This document shows positions 15,381 through 23,358 of a DNA stretch of 31,561 nucleotides, piece by piece (positions within the stretch are counted from its first letter, which is position 1; each line of letters begins with the position of its first letter). The position numbers and the translations under genes are program-made. A model generated the notes under the pieces. That model saw only the letters and a list, made by a program, of their open reading frames with translations, was not told the origin of the DNA and searched no databases. The DNA comes from an uncultured Clostridia bacterium. Its GTDB lineage: Bacteria > Bacillota > Clostridia > TANB77 > CAG-508. Location of the stretch: contig CALXQF010000002.1 in the NCBI GenBank assembly GCA_944390505.1, forward strand, positions 1 through 31,561, given 5' to 3'.

Positions 15381-15617
15381 ATGGAAAATTTGGAGAATAA
15401 TCTTTCTAACACACAACTAAACAATGCTATAGCACAAGTTAGTGTATGGACAAAGGTAAGAAACTTTTTGTTTCAAGAAATCAATGTAACCATGACACCA
15501 AAACAAGAAAAAGTATTACAAGAAGTACATGATTTTTGGCATCAAGATGTTACTGCAAAAAGTATGCATGATTTTTGGTTCCAAGAAATTAAAATTGTAG
15601 ATAATATTACATTATAA
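15381..15617 (+). CDS. Unrecognised 78-residue protein with three aromatic F-[LW]-x-Q-[DE]-[IV] repeats
   Basis: I do not recognise a family. The gene has its own sigma-A promoter, a strong AAAGGAGG SD and an intrinsic terminator, so expression is very likely. Repeats: RNFLFQEI (27-34), HDFWHQDV (50-57) and HDFWFQEI (63-70). Residues 1-20 are Asn/Gln-rich and the middle (TPKQEKVLQEV) looks helical. There is no signal peptide, membrane span or cysteine. Position directly after spoVT suggests, but does not show, a sporulation link. Confidence 0.8.
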   Translation: MENLENNLSNTQLNNAIAQVSVWTKVRNFLFQEINVTMTPKQEKVLQEVHDFWHQDVTAKSMHDFWFQEIKIVDNITL

Positions 15618-15633
15618 TTCAAAATATAAGGGT

Positions 15634-15662
15634 AAGGGTATGGCGATACCCTTTATTTTTTT
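15634..15662 (+). terminator. Intrinsic terminator after the 78-residue protein gene
   Basis: AAGGGTAT (15634-15641), loop GGCG, ATACCCTT (15646-15653), then TTATTTTTTT-like run. Confidence 0.85.
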
Positions 15663-15684
15663 GCAAATCTATTAGTAAAGCTAC

Positions 15685-15869
15685 AATTTGGTCAAATATA
15701 ATATTGCAACGCTTGACCTTGGTGTCGCAGTTTCCTATTGTGCAAGAAAATCTACGATTTTCTGCACATACTAGTATGAAAACTGCTCCAATTCGCACTA
15801 CGTGGCAAGCCACTTCGTTTGGTCGCTTACGCGGTCTACGCTTTTGCAATATTATAGTTTGACCAATTT
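15685..15869 (+). repeat. MITE-like element with about 24-bp terminal inverted repeats
   Basis: Left end AATTTGGTCAAATATAATAT..GCAA (15686-15709) matches the reverse complement of the right end TTGCAATATTATAGTTTGAC..CAATT (15845-15868) with small indels. Inside are two hairpins: TGTGCA/GAAAATC with GATTTTC/TGCACA (15739-15768) and GTGGC-AA-GCCAC (15802-15813). The interior is more G+C-rich than surroundings and its right half recurs at 28831-28912. No coding potential, so it is non-autonomous or an RNA. Confidence 0.7.
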
Positions 15870-15953
15870 TTAGATGATTTATAAAAATAAATACTTGAAA
15901 ATTATACATATTTGATATAGAATAACACTGATTAGGATATACTAATTAAAAAG

Positions 15954-15989
15954 TCGAATGTATTAAAATAACTTCAAAATTACATTCGA
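15954..15989 (+). promoter_or_regulatory. Inverted repeat in the gapA leader
   Basis: TCGAATGTA (15954-15962), 18-nt spacer, TACATTCGA (15981-15989), ending 29 bases before gapA. A perfect 9-bp palindrome of this spacing could be an operator or a leader hairpin; no T-run follows, so it is not a terminator. Confidence 0.5.
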
Positions 15990-16018
15990 TAAAAAATGAA
16001 ATAAGGAGGAATTAAATT

Positions 16019-17020
16019 ATGTCGATTAAAATAGGAATTAATGGTTTTGGAAGGATTGGAAATTTATCATTTCAAGCAGCTTTAAACAAAAAAGAAGTAG
16101 AGGTTGTTGTAATCAATGACCCATTTATTACAGCAGATTATATGGCATATATGGTCAAATATGATACAGTACATGGGAAATTTAATGGAGAAGTTTATGC
16201 AAAAGACAATGTTTTAGTAGTAAACGGAAAAGAAATTAAAGTATATAATGAAATGGATCCAAAAAATATCCCATGGGGAGAAAATGGGGTAGAATATGTA
16301 TTAGAATGTTCTGGTGTATTTACTACTATGGAAAAAGCAAATGCACACTTAGAAGCAGGAGCTAAAAAAGTAATTATTTCAGCACCTTCAAAAGATGCAC
16401 CAATGTTTGTAATGGGAGTAAATAATGATACTTATACACCAGATATGAATATTATTTCTAATGCATCTTGTACAACAAACTGTTTAGCACCACTTGCTAA
16501 AGTAATTAATGACAATTTTGGTATTAAAGATGGTTTAATGACAACAGTTCATAGCACAACAGCAACACAAAAAACAGTAGATGGAGCATCTAAAAAGGAC
16601 TGGAGAGGTGGTAGAGCAGCAAGTGCTAATATTATTCCATCTTCTACAGGTGCTGCAAAAGCAGTTGGAAAAGTAATTCCAACTTTAAATGGAAAATTAA
16701 CAGGCATGTCATTTAGAGTTCCTACGGTAGATGTTTCTGTAGTTGACTTAACATGTAATTTAGAAAAGCCAGCAACTTATGAAGAAATTTGTGATGCAAT
16801 GAAAAAAGCATCTGAAAATGAAATGAAAGGTATTTTAGCATATACAGAAGATGCAGTTGTTTCTTCAGATTTCATTCATGATGAACATACATGTATTTTT
16901 GATAGCACAGCAGGTATTGCTTTAACAGATACTTTTGTAAAATTAGTAGCATGGTATGACAATGAGTGGGGATATTCTAACAAATTAGTTGATTTAGCAA
17001 TTTATATTTCTACAAAATAG
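16019..17020 (+). CDS. gapA: Glyceraldehyde-3-phosphate dehydrogenase, eukaryotic/E. coli GapA-like type
   Basis: 333 residues, SD AAGGAGGA. NAD-binding GINGFGRIG (7-14 region), catalytic Cys151 in SNASCTTNCLAPL, and His178 in TTVHSTTATQKTVDG. It oxidises glyceraldehyde-3-phosphate to 1,3-bisphosphoglycerate with NAD+ and phosphate. VINDPFI, VFTTMEKANAHLEAGAKKVI, SAPSKDAPMFVMGVN, LTGMSFRVPTVDVSVVDLTC and WYDNEWGYSN read like the eukaryotic/E. coli GapA lineage rather than the Bacillus/Clostridium Gap form, suggesting ancient transfer. It heads the lower-glycolysis cluster; an inverted repeat lies in its leader and a repeat element upstream. Confidence 0.97.
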   Translation: MSIKIGINGFGRIGNLSFQAALNKKEVEVVVINDPFITADYMAYMVKYDTVHGKFNGEVYAKDNVLVVNGKEIKVYNEMDPKNIPWGENGVEYVLECSGVFTTMEKANAHLEAGAKKVIISAPSKDAPMFVMGVNNDTYTPDMNIISNASCTTNCLAPLAKVINDNFGIKDGLMTTVHSTTATQKTVDGASKKDWRGGRAASANIIPSSTGAAKAVGKVIPTLNGKLTGMSFRVPTVDVSVVDLTCNLEKPATYEEICDAMKKASENEMKGILAYTEDAVVSSDFIHDEHTCIFDSTAGIALTDTFVKLVAWYDNEWGYSNKLVDLAIYISTK

Positions 17021-17067
17021 TTGTAAGCTTAATAAATATTTTTGAAATTTATTATCATTGAATTAGA

Positions 17068-17224
17068 TTTTCTTGGTATTATAATATCTTTTGCACTGGC
17101 GCGCAGTTTGGAGGGAACATTTTAAAGCACAGTTGACACGATGCTAATAAGAAAGTGTGCAGTAATTCACTCACCTATGAGACCGACAGTAAGCCAGAAA
17201 AAAGATATTATAATAACCAAGAAA
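17068..17224 (+). repeat. 157-bp element with about 32-bp terminal inverted repeats between gapA and pgk
   Basis: Left arm TTTCTTGGTATTATAATATC...CTGGC (17068-17100) pairs with right arm GCCAG...GATATTATAATAACC...AAGAAA (17193-17224) with only a few mismatches. The interior (17101-17192) is more G+C-rich, including GCGCGCAGTTTGGAGGGAAC, a core slightly like CAGTCGGAGGGACA in the groEL-downstream element. It has no ORF. It could be a MITE or a structured RNA that decouples gapA and pgk expression. Confidence 0.65.
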
Positions 17225-17277
17225 CAAAAAATAACTAGATATAAAATATTGAGTAAATAGAAATAAAGGAGGAGCTT

Positions 17278-18624
17278 ATGAGTAAAAAAACAGTACAAGA
17301 TGTTGATGTAAAAGGAAAATTAGTATTTGTTCGTTGTGATTTTAATGTACCATTAAAGGAAGATGGAACAATTGCAGATGATACTAGAATAGAAGCTGCA
17401 CTTCCAACAATTAAATATTTACAAGAACAAGGTGCAAAGGTAATTTTAGCATCTCATTTGGGCAGACCAAAAGGAGAAGTAAAACCAGAATTTTCTATGA
17501 GACCTGTTGCACAAAGTTTAGCACAAAAATTGAATACAAATGTAAAATTAGCAGGAGATGTAGTGGGTGATAGTGCAAAAACAATGGCATCTGGTTTACA
17601 AGATGGAGAAGTAGGACTTTTAGAAAATTTAAGATATGATCCTAGAGAAGAAGCAAATGACAAAGAATTTTGTGAAGAACTTGCTAACTTAGGTGGAGGG
17701 GTAGAAATCTATGTAAATGATGCATTTGGAACTGCACATAGAGCACATGCTTCTACAGAAGGAATTGCACATGAAGTAGATACAGCTGTTGCAGGCATGT
17801 TAATGCAAAAAGAAATTGAAGAATTAGGAGCAGTAGTAGATAATCCAGAGCAACCATTTGTAGCTATTTTAGGTGGAGCAAAAGTTTCTGATAAAATTGG
17901 TGTTATTGAAAACTTAATGAAAAAGGTAGAAAAAATTATTATTGGTGGAGCAATGGCAAATACCTTTTTAAAAGCAAAAGGATATGATATTGGAGATTCT
18001 AGATATGAAGCAGACAAACTAGAAGAAGCAAAAGACATTATGAAGCAAGCAGTAGAAGAAGGCGTAGAAATTGTTTTACCAGTAGATAGACGTATGGCTA
18101 AAATTCCAGGAGATGAAAAGTTGACTCCAGAATTGGTAGAAAAAGCAGAATACAAAGAAGTAAAATTGACAACAGAAAAAGATGTTGAAGAAGGAAAAGC
18201 AGAATCTTTAGTAGGATGGCAAGTACTAGATGTAGGAAGCAGAACATTAGATTATTATGCAGATGCATTAGATGGAGCCAAAACTATTATATGGAATGGA
18301 CCACTTGGCTATACTGAATCTGAAAAATTTGCACATGGAACAGAAGCAATTGCTAATTACATTGCTAATAGTAATGCAAAATGTGTAATTGGCGGTGGAG
18401 ACTCTGTTGCTGCAATCAACAGAATTAAAAAAGAAGCAATAGAAAGTGGAGAAAATCCTAAAAAATTTGACAATATTTATACTTCTACTGGTGGTGGTGC
18501 ATCATTAGAATCTATAGAAGGAAAAAAATTACCAGGAATAGAAGCACTAGATAATGCAACAAAACAAAATGACAGAACAGATAATGGAGGAAATCAAAAA
18601 TCTTCTCAAAAAATAGTAGAGTAG
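17278..18624 (+). CDS. pgk: Phosphoglycerate kinase with C-terminal extension
   Basis: 448 residues; the family norm is about 395-400. N-terminal substrate domain: VFVRCDFNVPL, ASHLGRPKG, LLENLRYDPREEAND and VNDAFGTAHRAHAS. C-terminal nucleotide domain: ILGGAKVSDKI, IIGGAMANTFL, IIWNGPLGYTE, IGGGDSVAAI and YTSTGGGASLE. It makes ATP from 1,3-bisphosphoglycerate. Extra length comes from about 20 residues near 275-305 (PGDEKLTPELVEKAEYK region) and a polar 24-residue tail after KLPGIEAL. SD AAAGGAGG. tpiA starts 15 bases after the stop, so pgk and tpiA are one transcription unit. Confidence 0.97.
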   Translation: MSKKTVQDVDVKGKLVFVRCDFNVPLKEDGTIADDTRIEAALPTIKYLQEQGAKVILASHLGRPKGEVKPEFSMRPVAQSLAQKLNTNVKLAGDVVGDSAKTMASGLQDGEVGLLENLRYDPREEANDKEFCEELANLGGGVEIYVNDAFGTAHRAHASTEGIAHEVDTAVAGMLMQKEIEELGAVVDNPEQPFVAILGGAKVSDKIGVIENLMKKVEKIIIGGAMANTFLKAKGYDIGDSRYEADKLEEAKDIMKQAVEEGVEIVLPVDRRMAKIPGDEKLTPELVEKAEYKEVKLTTEKDVEEGKAESLVGWQVLDVGSRTLDYYADALDGAKTIIWNGPLGYTESEKFAHGTEAIANYIANSNAKCVIGGGDSVAAINRIKKEAIESGENPKKFDNIYTSTGGGASLESIEGKKLPGIEALDNATKQNDRTDNGGNQKSSQKIVE

Positions 18625-18639
18625 AAGGAAAGGAATTTT

Positions 18640-19389
18640 ATGAGAAAAAAAGTAATTGCAGGAAATTGGAAAATGAATATGCTTCCTAATGAAGCAATGG
18701 CATTTATAGAAGCCCTTACTCCAATGGTAAAAGATACACCAAATGAAGTAATTCTTTGTGTACCATATGTGGACTTATTTTATAGTTTACTAACATCACA
18801 AAATACCAATATAAAAATAGGAGCTCAAAATATGCATTGGGAAGAAAAAGGTGCTTACACAGGCGAAGTTTCTGGCAAAATGCTAAAATCAATTGGTGTA
18901 GAATATGTTATTATAGGCCATTCAGAAAGAAGACAATATTTTGCAGAAACAGATGAAACTGTTAACAAAAAAATAAAAGCAGCATTAGCAAATGAGCTAA
19001 AACCTATTGCATGTGTAGGTGAAACTTTAGAACAAAGAGAAGCTGGTAAAGCAATTGAAGTAATTACCGAACAAACAAAACTTGCTTTGCAAGATTTGAC
19101 AAAAGAGCAAATCAGTAATATAATGATTGCCTATGAGCCAATTTGGGCAATTGGTACAGGAAAAACAGCTACCTCTGAAGACGCTAATAATGCTATTAAA
19201 AGTATTAGACAAGAAATAGAAAAATTGTATGATACACAAACAGCAGAGAGTATCATTCTATTATATGGTGGAAGTGTAAAAGCAGAAAACAGCAAAGAAT
19301 TATTTACTACTTCTGATATTGATGGAGGACTAGTTGGAGGTGCAAGTCTTAAAGTAGAAGAATTTAGCAAAATTGTTAACTTTCAATAA
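18640..19389 (+). CDS. tpiA: Triosephosphate isomerase
   Basis: 249 residues, normal length. Catalytic Lys11 (GNWKMN), His94 (IIGHSERR) and Glu166 (AYEPIWAIGTGK) are present, along with the phosphate-binding LLYGGSVKAEN. It interconverts dihydroxyacetone phosphate and glyceraldehyde-3-phosphate. It is 15 bases after pgk with SD GAAAGGA. The downstream 179-bp gap holds a small A/T inverted repeat. Confidence 0.98.
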   Translation: MRKKVIAGNWKMNMLPNEAMAFIEALTPMVKDTPNEVILCVPYVDLFYSLLTSQNTNIKIGAQNMHWEEKGAYTGEVSGKMLKSIGVEYVIIGHSERRQYFAETDETVNKKIKAALANELKPIACVGETLEQREAGKAIEVITEQTKLALQDLTKEQISNIMIAYEPIWAIGTGKTATSEDANNAIKSIRQEIEKLYDTQTAESIILLYGGSVKAENSKELFTTSDIDGGLVGGASLKVEEFSKIVNFQ

Positions 19390-19450
19390 AGTTGGTACAA
19401 AAGCCAAAAAAAGTCGACTTAAAGTGTCAAAAAAGAAAAAATCGAATAAT

Positions 19451-19477
19451 AATTAAGACGTACAGGAAATCTTAATT
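19451..19477 (+). other. Small inverted repeat between tpiA and gpmI
   Basis: AATTAAGA (19451-19458), 11-nt loop, TCTTAATT (19470-19477). There is no T-run after it; possibly an RNA processing or regulatory hairpin. Otherwise nothing is seen in this gap. Confidence 0.3.
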
Positions 19478-19568
19478 AAGGAAAAATAAAAGCAAACAAA
19501 AGTAAATGTGTTTATAGGTAAAACCAATTAAAAACCTAAATTATAAAATAAGGAATGAAGTAAAAACA

Positions 19569-21098
19569 ATGAAAAGAAAACCTATGATGCTAATGATATT
19601 AGATGGATTTGGTATCAATGAAAATGAAAAAGCAAATGCAGTAAAACTTGCCAATACACCTAATATAGACAAACTAATGAAAACATGGCCAACTACAACA
19701 ATTTATACTAGTGGATTAAATGTTGGATTACCAGATGGACAAATGGGAAATTCAGAAGTAGGACATACTAACATTGGAGCTGGTAGAATTGTTTATCAAG
19801 ATTTAACCCGTATTACAAAATCAATAGAAGATGGAGATTTCTTTAGTATCAAGGAACTGACTGGTGCTATTGAAAACTGTCAAAATAATCATTCAAAACT
19901 TCATATAATGGGACTCCTTTCAGATGGAGGAGTTCATAGTCATATTAGACATTTATATGCATTACTAGAATTAGCAAAAAGAAAAGATTTTGAAGATGTA
20001 TATGTACATTGCTTTTTAGACGGAAGAGATACTCCACCAGCATCTGGAGAATCTTACATTATGAAACTAGAAGAAAAAATGAAGGAAAAAGGTGTAGGCA
20101 AAATTGCAAGTATTTCTGGTAGATTTTATGCAATGGATAGAGACAAAAGATGGGAAAGAGTAGTAAAAGCATATAATGCTTTAGTAAATGGAGAAGGTGA
20201 AAAAGCAACATCTGCCATTGCAGCAATTGAAAGCTCATATCAAAAAGAAGTTTTTGATGAGTTTGTAGTACCAACCGTTATTTGTAATGGAGATGATCCA
20301 GTTGCTACTATTTCAGAAAACGATTCTGTTATTTTCTACAACTTTAGACCAGATAGAGCAAGAGAAATTACCAGAAGTTTAGTAGATCCAGAATTTAAAG
20401 AATTTAAAACTAAACCACTTGATTTATACTATGTGTGTTTTACACAATATGATGAAACAATTACAAATGTAGAAATAGCATTTAAGCCAGAAACATTAAA
20501 AAATACGTTTGGTGAATATGTTTCTAAAAAAGGATTAACACAGCTTCGTATAGCAGAAACAGAAAAATATGCACATGTTACCTTTTTCTTTAATGGAGGA
20601 GAAGAAAAACAGTATCCAGGAGAAGATAGAATTTTAGTACCATCTCCAAAGGTGGAAACTTATGATTTAAAACCAGAAATGAGTGCTTATGAAGTAACAG
20701 ATAAAGTGGTAGAGGCAATTGGGTCAGATAAATATGATTCTATTATTTTAAATTATGCTAATCCAGATATGGTAGGACACACTGGAAATTTAGATGCAGC
20801 CATTCAAGCAATAGAGGCAATTGATACTTGTGTACAAAGAGTAGTAGAAGCAGTAGAAGAAAAAAATGGTATTATTATGATGACAGCAGATCATGGAAAT
20901 GCAGAACAAATGATAGACTACAAGACAGGAGAACCACATACAGCACATACGACAAACCCTGTTCCATTAGTACTAATTGGTGTAGAAGGAGTGAAATTAA
21001 AAACTGGAAAATTAGCAGATTTAGCACCAACTATGTTAGAATTAATGGAGCTTCCAAAACCAGAGGAGATGACAGGTGAAAGTTTAATTGAAAAATAA
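19569..21098 (+). CDS. gpmI: 2,3-bisphosphoglycerate-independent phosphoglycerate mutase
   Basis: 509 residues, typical length. Metal/catalytic residues: Asp12 (LMILDGFGINE), Ser62 (QMGNSEVGHTNIGAG), DGRDTPP, the phosphatase-domain NYANPDMVGHTG, TADHGNAEQM, and HTAHTTNPVP. It converts 3-phosphoglycerate to 2-phosphoglycerate with two Mn2+ ions and a phosphoserine intermediate. This Mn dependence is general for the family. It belongs to the gapA-pgk-tpiA-gpmI-eno glycolysis cluster. Confidence 0.98.
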   Translation: MKRKPMMLMILDGFGINENEKANAVKLANTPNIDKLMKTWPTTTIYTSGLNVGLPDGQMGNSEVGHTNIGAGRIVYQDLTRITKSIEDGDFFSIKELTGAIENCQNNHSKLHIMGLLSDGGVHSHIRHLYALLELAKRKDFEDVYVHCFLDGRDTPPASGESYIMKLEEKMKEKGVGKIASISGRFYAMDRDKRWERVVKAYNALVNGEGEKATSAIAAIESSYQKEVFDEFVVPTVICNGDDPVATISENDSVIFYNFRPDRAREITRSLVDPEFKEFKTKPLDLYYVCFTQYDETITNVEIAFKPETLKNTFGEYVSKKGLTQLRIAETEKYAHVTFFFNGGEEKQYPGEDRILVPSPKVETYDLKPEMSAYEVTDKVVEAIGSDKYDSIILNYANPDMVGHTGNLDAAIQAIEAIDTCVQRVVEAVEEKNGIIMMTADHGNAEQMIDYKTGEPHTAHTTNPVPLVLIGVEGVKLKTGKLADLAPTMLELMELPKPEEMTGESLIEK

Positions 21099-21148
21099 CA
21101 AAAAGAGGGTAAAATAGTATTATAGAAAACAACAAAAAGAGGGTAAAA
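21097..21148 (+). repeat. 18-bp direct repeat duplicating the ribosome-binding region
   Basis: AACAAAAAGAGGGTAAAA occurs at 21097-21114 (overlapping the gpmI stop) and again at 21131-21148, a 34-bp period. The second copy supplies the GAGGG used as SD for the next gene. Confidence 0.7.
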
Positions 21149-21153
21149 GGGAT

Positions 21154-21936
21154 ATGTTTGAAAATTCTGGGGTAAAATTGCTATATGCGAAAATTCAGAA
21201 ACAACTTTTTTATATGATACCAGAAAAGTGGGACAGAATTTATTTATATGCTTCTTTTATACAAGGAATGAACCACTTAGAAACTGGGGAAATGTTTTTT
21301 TATTATTTTCCCAAAAGTTTACTGAAAAAAAATCCAGTGAATAGTTATGAAATTCCATCCAAATTTAATTTAGAAGAAGAGGAATATTTAAAATTAGCCA
21401 GCAAGCTATATTACTTAATGAAACAATTAAGAGATGAGTTTACCCAAAATGGTGAAAAACAATGGACGAATATTACCATTAAAATAGAAAACTTTAAGTT
21501 TATTGTAGAATTCTATTATGATGAATTATCAACATTAGAAGATGTATCACAAAAAAAGCATTTGCTATGGGTTTACTATAACTTAAAAACGCCGTTAGAA
21601 AGTTTTAATAAAAAACAAAGGCAAATTTTAATAGAAGAATTAGAAAAAGAACAGCTAAGTAAGCCAGAAGTTCAAACTTATTCAGAAGCAATGTATAAAA
21701 GCCCAATTAAAAATTTAGTACAATATCATCAAGAAAAAATGCAATTTGTCTCAGAGCCTAAATTAGAGCAGAAATATCAATTAGGTAAAAGAAAAAAGTA
21801 TGATAAAAAGTTTCTTCCAGATGTAAGCAAGATAAAAGAAAAAACAATCCAAGAGCAAATCGAAGAACAGTGTGAAGAACAAAAGAGATTAGTGAAAAGT
21901 CAAATTTTAAACCAAAATTATGGTAATAAACTTTAA
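21154..21936 (+). CDS. YezG/DUF600-like protein with C-terminal extension
   Basis: 260 residues. The N-terminal half has the YezG (immunity protein) pattern: LYAKIQKQLFYMIPEKWDRI, then YLYASFIQGMNHLETGEMFF and YYF, followed by a segment FKFIVEFYYDELS. YezG proteins are antitoxins of LXG/YeeF-type toxins in Bacillus. Here no toxin gene is adjacent; the gene lies between gpmI and eno, so a housekeeping or captured role is possible. The C-terminal 110 residues are charged and low in hydrophobics (KKQRQILIEELEKEQLS, ending in EEQ/KRL-rich helix), unlike short YezG proteins. Family assignment is by pattern only. Confidence 0.55.
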   Translation: MFENSGVKLLYAKIQKQLFYMIPEKWDRIYLYASFIQGMNHLETGEMFFYYFPKSLLKKNPVNSYEIPSKFNLEEEEYLKLASKLYYLMKQLRDEFTQNGEKQWTNITIKIENFKFIVEFYYDELSTLEDVSQKKHLLWVYYNLKTPLESFNKKQRQILIEELEKEQLSKPEVQTYSEAMYKSPIKNLVQYHQEKMQFVSEPKLEQKYQLGKRKKYDKKFLPDVSKIKEKTIQEQIEEQCEEQKRLVKSQILNQNYGNKL

Positions 21937-21962
21937 AAATAAAAAGAAAGGATGATAAAAAC

Positions 21963-23264
21963 ATGAAAGAATATTTAGAAATTGAAAGTGTAAAAGCATT
22001 AGAGGTTTTAGACTCAAGAGGAAACCCTACTGTACAAGTAGAAGTAGTAACAGAAGGAGGATTTTCAGGTGTTGCTATGGTTCCATCAGGAGCATCTACA
22101 GGAAGCTTTGAAGCAGTAGAGTTAAGAGATGGAGACAAAAGCAGATATTTAGGAAAAGGTGTAATGCAAGCTGTAAAAAATGTCAATGAAGTAATTAACG
22201 AACACCTAGAAGGTATGAATGTTTATGAACAAGCAAAAATTGATAAAATGATGATTGATTTAGATGGAACAGAAAATAAAGGAAAATTAGGTGCAAATGC
22301 AATGCTTGGTGTATCTCTAGCTGTTGCAAAAGCTGCTGCAGCATCATTAGGTATGAGCCTATACAACTACATTGGAGGAGTAAATGCAAAAGAGTTACCA
22401 GTTCCAATGATGAATATTATGAATGGTGGAAAACATGCAGATAGTAGCTTAAGTGTACAAGAATTTATGATTATGCCAGTTGGAGCAAAAACATTTAGTG
22501 AATGCATGAGAATGGGTGTAGAAGTATACCATAACTTAAAGAAGGTATTAAAAGCAAAAGGATATTCTACTGGTGTAGGTGATGAAGGTGGATTTGCTCC
22601 TAACTTAGGAAGTGAAGAAGAAGCAGTAGAATTAATTCTAGAAGCAATTAAACAAGCTGGATACAAGCCAGGAGAAGATGTATGTTTAGCTTTAGACGTA
22701 GCCGCAACAGAAATGTTTGATGAAGCTAAAAAAATTGGAAAAGATGGTTACTACTTCTGGAAAACAGATGAATTTAAGACGAAAGACGAAATGATAGAAT
22801 TTATTGTTAATTTAGCTGAAAAATATCCAATTATCTCTATTGAAGATGGTTTAGCAGAAGAAGATTGGGAAAGCTGGAAAAAGCTAACAGAACGTATTGG
22901 AAATAAAGTACAATTAGTTGGTGATGACCTATTTGTAACTAATATGAAAAGATTACAAAAAGGAATTGATAACCAAACAGCAAATAGTATTTTAATTAAA
23001 TTAAATCAAATTGGAACATTAACAGAAACATTAGATGCTATTGAACTTGCAAAGAGAAATGGATATACTGCAGTAGTTTCTCATAGAAGTGGTGAAACAG
23101 AAGATACTACTTTAGCGGATGTTGCTGTTGCAACAAATGCGGGACAAATTAAAACTGGTGCACCATGTAGAACAGATCGTGTTGCAAAATATAACAGATT
23201 ATTAAATATTGAAGCAGAATTAGGAGATGTAGCAGTATTTAGAGGTAGAAAAGCAATCAAATAA
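21963..23264 (+). CDS. eno: Enolase
   Basis: 433 residues. It shows ALEVLDSRGNPTVQVEV, PSGASTGSFEAVELRD, the catalytic loop GVGDEGGFAPNL, IEDGLAEEDWE, LVGDDLFVTN, ILIKLNQIGTLTE (catalytic Lys) and VVSHRSGETEDT. It dehydrates 2-phosphoglycerate to phosphoenolpyruvate with Mg2+. The usual HADNxxDxQEF is HADSSLSVQEF here; catalytic residues are intact. SD GAAAGGA. It is the last glycolysis gene of the cluster; a perfect hairpin follows before tRNA-Gln. Confidence 0.98.
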   Translation: MKEYLEIESVKALEVLDSRGNPTVQVEVVTEGGFSGVAMVPSGASTGSFEAVELRDGDKSRYLGKGVMQAVKNVNEVINEHLEGMNVYEQAKIDKMMIDLDGTENKGKLGANAMLGVSLAVAKAAAASLGMSLYNYIGGVNAKELPVPMMNIMNGGKHADSSLSVQEFMIMPVGAKTFSECMRMGVEVYHNLKKVLKAKGYSTGVGDEGGFAPNLGSEEEAVELILEAIKQAGYKPGEDVCLALDVAATEMFDEAKKIGKDGYYFWKTDEFKTKDEMIEFIVNLAEKYPIISIEDGLAEEDWESWKKLTERIGNKVQLVGDDLFVTNMKRLQKGIDNQTANSILIKLNQIGTLTETLDAIELAKRNGYTAVVSHRSGETEDTTLADVAVATNAGQIKTGAPCRTDRVAKYNRLLNIEAELGDVAVFRGRKAIK

Positions 23265-23316
23265 AGTATCCAAAATGATGCATTTAATTAAAACAAATTT
23301 AAGTGTAAAAATACTG

Positions 23317-23346
23317 TAGATGAACAGTAGAGTTACTGTTCATCTA
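23317..23346 (+). other. Perfect 13-bp hairpin between eno and tRNA-Gln
   Basis: TAGATGAACAGTA (23317-23329), loop GAGT, TACTGTTCATCTA (23334-23346). An A/T stretch but no clean T-run follows. It is probably an eno mRNA 3' structure or processing site upstream of the tRNA, perhaps a weak terminator. Confidence 0.6.
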
Positions 23347-23358
23347 AGTATAAAATAT

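Noticed and set aside
20828..21079. 83-residue forward ORF inside gpmI
   Set aside because: It overlaps conserved GpmI catalytic codons in another frame and has no SD.
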